NCBI RefSeq assembly: GCF_005887115.1
Contig: NZ_PNCJ01000009.1
Coordinates: 62,001 to 126,000 of the forward strand
DNA length: 64,000 nt
Direction: 5' to 3'
Origin: Pseudoalteromonas rubra
Lineage (GTDB): Bacteria > Pseudomonadota > Gammaproteobacteria > Enterobacterales > Alteromonadaceae
Positions 33,551 to 41,500 of this stretch are shown in pieces. Both the position numbers and the translations under genes were made by a program. The notes below the pieces were generated by a model. It saw only the letters and a list, made by a program, of their open reading frames with translations. It made no database searches and was not told where the DNA came from. Positions within the stretch are counted from its first letter, which is position 1; each line of letters begins with the position of its first letter.

Positions 33551-35239
33551 AAGCTCAAAGCGATGCTCACCAATCTGGATGTCCTTAAATCTGGGCTCTA
33601 CAATCTCAAAGTTACCTGACTTGATGGTATCCATCAGGTCATCCGGCTGCTCACCATAGACTTTCTGATCCAGATAGCCTGTTTGCCAGCCTTGTACACC
33701 CTTTACAGTGCCCAGATAGAACACTCTGAGCTCAACTCTGCGCTGAGTCTTGGCAATGAACAAATATTCAGGTTCAGGTGTATTATCGAGCTCAATGGTG
33801 CGCAGCATTAGCGCTGAGACGTCGTCAAACAAATGGGTGTTGTGTCTGGCAAAAGTCTCCAGAGTGGTCACTAAATCCTCTGGTAGTGACTGTTTATCTT
33901 GTTCAGGCATTTCAATCAGATCCAATAAGGTTTGCGTCGTCAGTGGTTGTGTTTCCAGGGTCAGTGCAGTTTGGATCCGCCGCTTTAGTTGCTCGTCGCT
34001 GACTTCATGCAGTAGCGACTCGAGTGCCTTCAGACCTTTTCGCCCCAGCTCATTGACCAGGTAGCGAGGGTCGAAGTCCTCGGGCTGGGTAATCCCGGCA
34101 TTGAGGCGGTTTATCTGAGCGTTAACACTCAGACCTCGAAAATCCAGCAATGGCGTTTGGGTCGTTATTAGCAGTCCAAACAAGCACAAAGCCAGCGGTC
34201 GATTAACCGCGCCCAATTGCTTGTGCCAGCTGGCTTTGTGAGCTGCGAGTTGCCACACATAACCAAGACAAACAGCCATGCTAACGCCTGCAATCAGTAC
34301 CGCCCAAAGTCGTGCCAGGCTCAGGCCGTATTGATCGATTCTGAGGTATAACCCCCAGCCGCTGAACGCCAGATAGCAGGGCAGCAGGAGCAGGCCTATT
34401 GCAATGAAATGGCGATACCACAGGCGCTGAGTTAACGCGTCCCCCGACAGGTTTAAGCACAATACGATGGCCCCGACCAGCACAAAGATCAGGGCACTGC
34501 CGCCGTTGTGCCAGAGTGTGTCTAACTCACTGAATAACACAGCCACGAAAAACAGCATGGCCACAGTGACCAGTACAGGTAATAACAAGGTGGCAAAGTT
34601 TCGGCAAATGGCGAATAGCTGATTGGCGAAGTGGCTGCGACTGCGCGCCTGGATAACGCCAATGGCCTGGCTTAGTGTAATGGCTGGGTAGAAAAACCAG
34701 GGCTCAGAAAACAAATCGGTGAAAAACCCGATTTCAATCACTTCAAACAAGCTGGCCCACAACATTAACAACATCAGTACAGACAGCGTAAATAATTGCG
34801 CCGCGCCGAAAACCAATAAAAAGCGACCCAGCGAGATGCTTAGTATCTCGTAGCCGGGCAACCAGTTTGCTCGACTGTTTTGGGTTATCCATGGCACCAG
34901 TAATACAGAGGCCAGAAATACGATCAGTGGGTAAGGCCAGGCCTGAGAAGGCAAAGGTGCGCGTTCAGGAAGCAGCTGGCTGCCCAGATAAAAGCCACAC
35001 AGAGTGAATATCAGTGCATAGAGCCCCAGCTGGACATAAAACGACGCTCTAAGCTGAGTAAAGCTTGAGAAAACCAGGGTTGAGGGCAGAAATATAATCA
35101 ACGAATAGGCGGCAAACAGCCACTGTGGTGATTGTCCCGGCCAAAATTCGAAGTCGACAGATTGATGCAGGATGATCAGAAAAAAGCTTTGCAGTAGTGC
35201 GACCAATAGCAGTTTACGGCCAGCCAGCAATGGTTCCAT
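33536..35239 (-). CDS. DUF4153-like integral membrane protein
   Basis: A protein of 567 residues. The first 360 residues contain about ten to twelve hydrophobic segments, and the segment YGLSLARLWAVLIAGVSMAV fits the conserved C-terminal membrane motif of DUF4153 proteins. A further transmembrane segment at about 350 (LALCLFGLLITTQTPLLDF) leads to a soluble C-terminal domain of about 200 residues. That domain contains EDFDPRYLVNELGRKGLKALESLL and ends with a beta-rich part (RVELRVFYLGTVKGVQGW). Function is unknown. The protein stands alone, and its stop codon overlaps that of the convergent GNAT gene inside a hairpin. Confidence 0.78.
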   Translation of the reverse strand: MEPLLAGRKLLLVALLQSFFLIILHQSVDFEFWPGQSPQWLFAAYSLIIFLPSTLVFSSFTQLRASFYVQLGLYALIFTLCGFYLGSQLLPERAPLPSQAWPYPLIVFLASVLLVPWITQNSRANWLPGYEILSISLGRFLLVFGAAQLFTLSVLMLLMLWASLFEVIEIGFFTDLFSEPWFFYPAITLSQAIGVIQARSRSHFANQLFAICRNFATLLLPVLVTVAMLFFVAVLFSELDTLWHNGGSALIFVLVGAIVLCLNLSGDALTQRLWYRHFIAIGLLLLPCYLAFSGWGLYLRIDQYGLSLARLWAVLIAGVSMAVCLGYVWQLAAHKASWHKQLGAVNRPLALCLFGLLITTQTPLLDFRGLSVNAQINRLNAGITQPEDFDPRYLVNELGRKGLKALESLLHEVSDEQLKRRIQTALTLETQPLTTQTLLDLIEMPEQDKQSLPEDLVTTLETFARHNTHLFDDVSALMLRTIELDNTPEPEYLFIAKTQRRVELRVFYLGTVKGVQGWQTGYLDQKVYGEQPDDLMDTIKSGNFEIVEPRFKDIQIGEHRFELHSPF

Positions 35240-35662
35240 AAGTCTCTCACAATATCAGTTCCTTGTTCCTGTCATTTAAACTTAACAGGGCTGAAATGCA
35301 AGTAAAAGAATGAAGAGGAGCGAGTCATATCTCTGAATTATGCAACAAAGAATTTGACATATTATGTCTTGCTGTGGCAGATTGACTGTGTGGTAAACAG
35401 ACATCATTGGTGTTTGAACTTGTCAAATAAGTGCCTGAAGATTCTAGCTTAATTGGTGCGAAAGAATCTTCCCATGGTTAGGTATGCTGTTTGTAATTGG
35501 GCATATGGTATCCCATTCTCACATGCGCTATCTGGCGATTTAAAGCGGCGCTTTTTACGTTTGTTTACCAAGCTGGCGTTTAGCAGGTGTTATGATTGCC
35601 ATTACCACGCTATGCTCCTTTCGTTTTTATAAACGCAATAATTGCCCGTGTAAGGAGGAAAT
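35240..35662. other. Promoter region of 423 bases before yqiJ
   Basis: This stretch separates the minus-strand DUF4153 gene from the yqiJ operon and must hold both promoters. It contains one perfect 9-base inverted repeat (35437-35471). No gene is supported; a frame of 69 codons at 35596-35805 overlaps yqiJ and is a shadow. Confidence 0.55.
35437..35471. promoter_or_regulatory. Perfect inverted repeat upstream of the yqiJ-yqiK operon
   Basis: GAAGATTCT at 35437-35445 and AGAATCTTC at 35463-35471 are perfect reverse complements, 17 bases apart, with arm centres 26 bases apart. The site lies about 190 bases before the yqiJ start. It could be an operator or a leader hairpin of the operon. Confidence 0.35.
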
Positions 35663-36277
35663 ATGGACTTTTTAAACACGGCCTTCACTTTTCCCACGGT
35701 GGTCTACTCTACATTACTGCTGATAGTACTGCTGTTTTGGCTGATTTCTCTGGCAGGCTTTGCCGACCCCGATATGCTCGACGGCGATGCCGATATCGAA
35801 GTTGAGGGCGGTGCTGACGGCGGCTCGTTGTGGCAAATGGGCTTTGGCGGTGTGCCTTTAACTGTGTCAATCAGTCTAATCGTTGCACTGAGCTGGGTGG
35901 TTAGCTTTTATGCCCAAAAGCTATTTGCGTACCTGCTTGGTGATGGTGTGATGTTTTACCTGACAGGCGGCGCCTTTATGCTGGGTAGCTTGTTCGTGGC
36001 ATTGCCGTTGGCTGCAGCAGCAGTGCGACCCCTGCGTGGCGTATTTGATAGTCAGCAAACAAGCAGTAAAGACGCGTTAGTCGGACTGGAATGTGTGATT
36101 GCCACCGGAAAAGTCACCGCAACATTTGGCCAGGCGCGCGTTTCCCATGAGGGCAGCGAGCAGTTAGTCGAAGTCAGATGTGATGAAGAAAATACGTTTA
36201 CTCAGGGTGATAAAGCACTGCTGATTGAACACAACACAACAACCCATAGCTATACAATCGTCACCAACCCCTGGTGA
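35663..36277 (+). CDS. yqiJ: YqiJ-family inner-membrane protein with OB-like domain
   Basis: A protein of 204 residues with a strong ribosome binding site (AAGGAGG). It has an N-terminal transmembrane segment (VVYSTLLLIVLLFWLISLAGF), an acidic Gly-rich loop (DPDMLDGDADIEVEGGADGG) and two more hydrophobic segments to about residue 120. A soluble C-terminal domain of about 75 residues (ALVGLECVIATGKVT, then AKVSH-like and DEENTFTQGDKALLIE) has the strand pattern of an OB fold, as in YqiJ/NfeD-type partners of SPFH proteins. NfeD-like proteins act with flotillin-like proteins, which fits the following yqiK. The pair probably forms a membrane microdomain scaffold. This is the first gene of a three-gene run. 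Confidence 0.85.
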   Translation: MDFLNTAFTFPTVVYSTLLLIVLLFWLISLAGFADPDMLDGDADIEVEGGADGGSLWQMGFGGVPLTVSISLIVALSWVVSFYAQKLFAYLLGDGVMFYLTGGAFMLGSLFVALPLAAAAVRPLRGVFDSQQTSSKDALVGLECVIATGKVTATFGQARVSHEGSEQLVEVRCDEENTFTQGDKALLIEHNTTTHSYTIVTNPW

Positions 36278-36344
36278 CAGCTCAACTTTAAACGGCGTCG
36301 GATAAGCGCCCGGGAATAACTAATAAAACTAATCAGGAAGAAAT

Positions 36345-38438
36345 ATGGAATTTTTAAATAACCTTGGCCCAGTTTTGACCATAGTCGGCACTGCGATTGT
36401 CGTCATTTTTGCTGTTATTTTATTGATCGGTAAATTCTATCGAAAGGTGGAGCAGGGGCATGCCCTGATCATCAATAAAATGAAAAATGAACCTGATGTC
36501 ACCACCACGGGCGGCATTGTTTATCCGGTGATCCACAAGATGGAAGTGATGGATATTTCCACTAAACGCATGGTGCTGGAGCGCCGCGACAGCAGTGGCT
36601 TGATCTGTAAAGACAATATCCGTGCTGATATTGCTATCACTTTTTATATCCGCGTAAACGAAAATAAAGAAGACATACTGCGGGTTGCCAAACAAGTGGG
36701 CTGTGCGCGCGCATCTGAGCCGGAAACGCTACAAGAGCTGTTTGAAGCTAAGTTCTCAGAAGCACTGAAAACTGTGGGTAAGCAGATGAACTTTGAGGAG
36801 CTGTTCACACACCGTAATGAGTTCCGCGACAGCATCAAAGAAGTGATTGGTCAGGACCTGTCGGGCTATACATTAGAAGATGTGGCGATTGACTATCTGG
36901 AACAAACCTCAATCCACAAGCTGGATGCAAGCAATATTCTCGATGCGGAAGGTATTCGCCGTATCACTGAAAAAACCGCAGCGCAAAACGTTGAAACCAA
37001 CCAGTTAAAGTGTGACGAGCAGGCGCAAATCGAGATCCAGAATCAGGCAGCTCTGGAAAAAACGCTGGAAATTGAGCGCCAGAAAGAAGATGCCAAGGCG
37101 AAGCAAAAGCGTGAGATTGAAACCGTTCAGGCACGCGAAGAAGCCGAAGCTGAGCGCGTGAAGCAAGAAGAGCGCCTGAAGTCTGAAGAAGCGCGTCTCA
37201 AAGCCGATGAAGCAATCCAGATTGCAGAGCAGAACAGGCAGCGTGAAGTCGATATTGCTGAGCAAAATCGTCTGCGCGTGCTGGCCATTGAAGAAGAAAA
37301 AGTCGCCCGTTCGCGTGAAATTGAAGTCATTGAGCGTGAAAAAGAAACCGAGATCCTGCGCATTAACAAAGAAAAAGCGCTGGAAGTGGAGCGCAAAGAG
37401 ATTGCTGACGTGCAACGTGACCGTGTTGCGGTTGAGAAAACCGTAGCCCAAGAGCAAGAGCGTATTAAAGACGTGCAGACACTGGCGGCTGCCGAGCGTG
37501 ACAAGCAAGCCATTGTGATCCGTGCCCAGGCTGAAGCAGAGGAAGCTTTGGTGAAAGACATTGAAGCGGCAAAAGCACAAGAGCAGGCAGCTGATTTTAA
37601 AGCCCGTGAAATGGAAAAAATGGCTGAAGCTGAGCTGCGTATTGCAAACCAGCAAGCTGAGTCGAAGAAAATTCTGGCAGAGGCAATGCAGGTTGAAGCG
37701 GCTGCTTCAGGTCTGGCGGAAGCCGATGTGATCAAGGCAAAAGCACAAGCCAATGCATTGCAGGGTGAAACAGACGCCAAAGTACTACAGCAGAAGATGG
37801 AAGCAGAAGCGCACGGTAAGCGCGATATTGGCCTGGCAGATGCCGAAGTTCAAACTGCCATGGCAGAAGCCATGGAGAAACAGGGTGAAGCGGAAGCGAT
37901 TAACCTTGAGCGCAGAATGTCAGCCGAAGCCAAAGGTCTGGAAGAGAAGCTACAGGCACTGAATGCTATGGATAAAGATGCCCGTGACTACGAAGGCTTT
38001 ACACTGCAACTGAACCAGCAAAAAGAGTTGACGCTGGCACAGCTGGAAGCGAACAAAGAAATTGCAGCTCACCAGGCACAAGTGCTGGCTAAAGCACTGA
38101 GCGATGCAGACATTAACTTCATGGGGGGAGACGGTCAGTTCTTCAACCAGTTTATGAACGCCATCACACTGGGTAAATCCATCGATGGTTTGGTTAATGA
38201 AAGCCAGACAATGCAGACCGTGTTTAAAGACCACCTTAACGGTGAGCGGAATCTGATGGATGACCTCAAAGGCGTGCTGGCAGGTGCCAATGCTTCGTCT
38301 GAGACACTGAAGAACATTAATATGAGTAAGTTTTTCCAGCAATTGAGCAATACTTCAGATGCTGAAAAACAGCAATTGCTCAGCCTGCTTGGCAATTCAC
38401 TGAACGGTAATTCAGCTAAAAACACAACACAGGATTAA
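36345..38438 (+). CDS. yqiK: Flotillin-like SPFH protein
   Basis: A protein of 697 residues. One N-terminal membrane segment (VLTIVGTAIVVIFAVILLIGKFY, residues 10-32) is followed by the SPFH domain to about residue 200 (VEQGHALIINKMKNEPDVTTTGGIV, MDISTKRMVLERRDSSGLICKDNI). Residues about 210-590 are a very long Glu/Ala/Lys/Arg coiled coil with repeats of the E-A-E/K-A-E type, as in flotillins. Such proteins form large ring-like oligomers at the inner membrane. The C-terminal 100 residues are polar. The gene follows yqiJ by 67 bases, and the giant ATPase follows after 89 bases. The high Glu/Ala content makes the opposite strand look open; those frames are shadows. Confidence 0.93.
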   Translation: MEFLNNLGPVLTIVGTAIVVIFAVILLIGKFYRKVEQGHALIINKMKNEPDVTTTGGIVYPVIHKMEVMDISTKRMVLERRDSSGLICKDNIRADIAITFYIRVNENKEDILRVAKQVGCARASEPETLQELFEAKFSEALKTVGKQMNFEELFTHRNEFRDSIKEVIGQDLSGYTLEDVAIDYLEQTSIHKLDASNILDAEGIRRITEKTAAQNVETNQLKCDEQAQIEIQNQAALEKTLEIERQKEDAKAKQKREIETVQAREEAEAERVKQEERLKSEEARLKADEAIQIAEQNRQREVDIAEQNRLRVLAIEEEKVARSREIEVIEREKETEILRINKEKALEVERKEIADVQRDRVAVEKTVAQEQERIKDVQTLAAAERDKQAIVIRAQAEAEEALVKDIEAAKAQEQAADFKAREMEKMAEAELRIANQQAESKKILAEAMQVEAAASGLAEADVIKAKAQANALQGETDAKVLQQKMEAEAHGKRDIGLADAEVQTAMAEAMEKQGEAEAINLERRMSAEAKGLEEKLQALNAMDKDARDYEGFTLQLNQQKELTLAQLEANKEIAAHQAQVLAKALSDADINFMGGDGQFFNQFMNAITLGKSIDGLVNESQTMQTVFKDHLNGERNLMDDLKGVLAGANASSETLKNINMSKFFQQLSNTSDAEKQQLLSLLGNSLNGNSAKNTTQD

Positions 38439-38448
38439 CCCCTGCGCC

Positions 38449-38472
38449 GGGGCGCTGCCCCAATGTTTTTTA
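38449..38472 (+). terminator. Possible attenuator between yqiK and the ATPase gene
   Basis: GGGGC-GCT-GCCCC at 38449-38461 forms a short, stable hairpin and is followed within three bases by TGTTTTTT. It lies inside the operon between the yqiK stop and the ATPase start. It may reduce read-through so that the huge ATPase is made at a lower level than the flotillin. Confidence 0.5.
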
Positions 38473-38527
38473 AGGTGCGTGATAGCGAACCGGTATTGCG
38501 CACCGGATATGATTACAGGAAAGTGAT

Positions 38528-41500
38528 ATGACGGAACCAACAAGCCAGGACACTGCATCACACAGCGCGCTGGAGCAGGGCTCCTATCAACTGATAAAGC
38601 GCCGTCTGAGTAACTTTGGTAGTGAGCTACGCACTCAGGTGGATGACCTCAATGGCCAGCGTATTGACGCGTTTGGCAGCACTGAGCTGAAAGTTCAGGG
38701 TCGTGCCCGGGTTCGCACTGAGCATAATTGTATTCCCAGAGATATAGTTCTGATCGGTGATAAACTGATCTTTGCATACAACGTCTTTATGGGCCTCAAG
38801 CAAAGCACCCACGTCAGTGATGTATTCAGTGTGCAAAAGCTGGTGCAGCAGGATGACCACTATGAAGTTGAGTCTTACCCTTCAGAGACCAAGTTTCTGA
38901 CCGATGCCCGCTTTTTGCGAGACTTTGAAGAGCTTTATACCTATTACAAAGAAACCCGTTTGCAGCATCTGTTTGTACAGGGCGGCAAGCTGTTTGCGCT
39001 GTTCCAGATTGGCGACAGGCTGAGCGATGTCAGGGTATTCCGCTGGCAAATTGCCGCAGACAATACGCTCGACTATATCGACAACCGTGGTGAGCGCGAC
39101 ATCTCAGCGCACAGCGGTTTTGATTTTGAATGGACCAAGACCGACCGTGCCCAGCATGAGGAAGGCCGACATCCGCACATTAATGTGCTCGACAAAGTGT
39201 TTGTCGAAACCGTTGGTGGCGACCTGACCATCAAAATAGAGAACAATACGGGAACTGGCGAAGGCATCTACAGCGAGCCGGTGGAAGACAGCAATCAGTC
39301 ATTGGCAGACTGTGAATTGTATTATGCTCAGGTGGGGGAATTGATCCTCCTAAGGGTATTACCCTATCGTGAAAAGCAGTGGCGTTACTTTATCTACAAT
39401 TGCCGCAGCCAACAGGTAATGAGACAGGATGCCATCGGTCAGGCATGTGTTCAGTTGCCTGAAGACCACGGTATTATTTTCCCGGGTGGCTATTATTTGC
39501 AATCCGGTCAGACGCGCTATTTTGAAGATAAAATAGAGGATTTGGAGTTTCATCGTCAGCTGAAATCACCTAATGGTGAAGACGTGCTGTACGTTTTTTA
39601 TGAGCCTACCGAAGGTCGCTATGCGCTGTTTGCCTACAACATCATCGAAAAGAACCTGCAAAACCCCATTTATTGCCATGGCTATGGCATTTATGAAGAC
39701 GGTTTAACGCTGACGTTTAAAGCGGAGCAGGAAGAAGCTGAGCGGGTTCATCCCATCCAGATCTGGCAAAGCCCCTTTTGTTCAGCAGAGTTTGCAGCCA
39801 ATGCGCCGGCACCCACAAGCGGCCTTGGCCGGATAGGCAATCCGGATCTGGTCAGAGCTATCTCCGATTTATACAGCGTCTGTAAGGCCATCAGTGAACA
39901 AAACCCCAGTGTCTTTCATTACGAAGATCTGATCTCTCATACCCGTGGCATACTTGACCGTTACCACTGGCTGGCCGAAGCGGATTTCAGCACCATTAAT
40001 TCGCAGCTGCATGACATCTTTGAAACCTCAGAGCAGGTACTGGATGAGTTTGAAAAAGTCAGCCAGATCCAGCAAAGTGCCCGACAGGCCGAAGCGGATA
40101 TTGAACAGGAAAGCCATCAGGTACTGCGTGAGGTACGCCCCGATAGCTTTAAACTGGCCAGCGAGTTTGTGGCCAGTCTGGATGCGCTGAAACTGCTCAA
40201 AGGGAAAGTGATCAGTCTGGAGGAAGTGAAATACATTAATCTGGATGTACTCAGTACCATTCAAAGCAATATTGATGAGCAGACTCGCATACTCAGCCAT
40301 GCCACGGCGACTTTCCTGCAGCAGGATAAAGCACTGGCGCCGTATCATGAGCAGTTGCAGGAGATCAATGAGAAAAGTGAGCAAAGCGACAGTGTCACTG
40401 AGCTCAAAGGGTATCTCGGCTCTCTGGAAACGCTGGGTGGCGAGCTGGATCTGCTCAACCACACTATGCTGGATCTGGAGATTGAAGACAGCCGGGTAAG
40501 GACCCAAATTCTTGAAGACGTGAGCGGCGTCTATGCGCTGGTTAACCGTGCTAAAGCGGCCGTCGAGATCCGCCGTAAAAGCCTCGGGAGTGTTGAGGCC
40601 AAGGCCGAGTTTGCCGCGCGCTTTAAGCTGTTCAGTCAGAGTATCACCAGTGCCCTGAGCGCCGCTAAAACGCCTGAACAATGTGACGAGCAGCTATCTC
40701 GGTTGCTAATACAACTTGAGGAGCTGGAGTCTCAGTTCAGTGAGTACGATGAGTTTCTGGGTGAGATCCTGGCAAAGCGGGATGATGTTTACGAAAGCTT
40801 TGAAGCGCATAAACAGCAGTTGATTGACGAACGCCAACGTCGGGCACTGAATCTGGCAACCGCAGCCGAGCGGATTTTACAGGGGGTAAGCCGGCGCACC
40901 CACAGCTTTACCGAGCTGGACCAGATAAACAGTTATTTTGCCTCTGATCCTATGATCAGTAAATTACGCAGTCTGACTCAGGAGCTAAAAGAGCTTGGCG
41001 ATGAGGTTAAAGCAGATGACATTGCCGCTAAGCTCAAAGCCAGTAAAGATCAGGGGATCCGCTCGCTCAGAGATAAACAGGATATCTATAGCGATGGCGG
41101 CAAAACCGTCAAAATCGGCAAGCATGGCTTTAGTGTTAATAAACAGGTGCTGGACCTGACGTTGTTGCCTCGTGATGACGAGTTAATGCTGCACCTGACC
41201 GGTACCGAGTACTTCGATGTGATTCCTGATCAGCAAGCCCGTTCACAGTTGGCACAGGCCGCGGATTACTGGGCGCAAACCTTGCCTTCCGAAAGTGCAG
41301 AGATTTATCGCGGTGAGTTTTTGGCTGCGCAGATCCTGCGTGCGGCGCAACGAGGTGAGTCCGACTTGTCGATGGAACAGCTGCAGCGTGCACTGCAAGA
41401 TGACTCGTTACTAACCTTAGTGCAAGCGTTTGCTGAGCCAAGATATCAGGAAGGCTATGAAAAAGGCATTCATGACTTTGATGCGACCCAGATCCTGAGT

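Noticed and set aside
37005..37780. Two long minus-strand open frames inside yqiK
   Set aside because: They mirror the Glu/Ala/Lys-rich coiled coil of YqiK; their Ser/Phe/Leu- or Ala/Ser-rich products are typical shadow translations.
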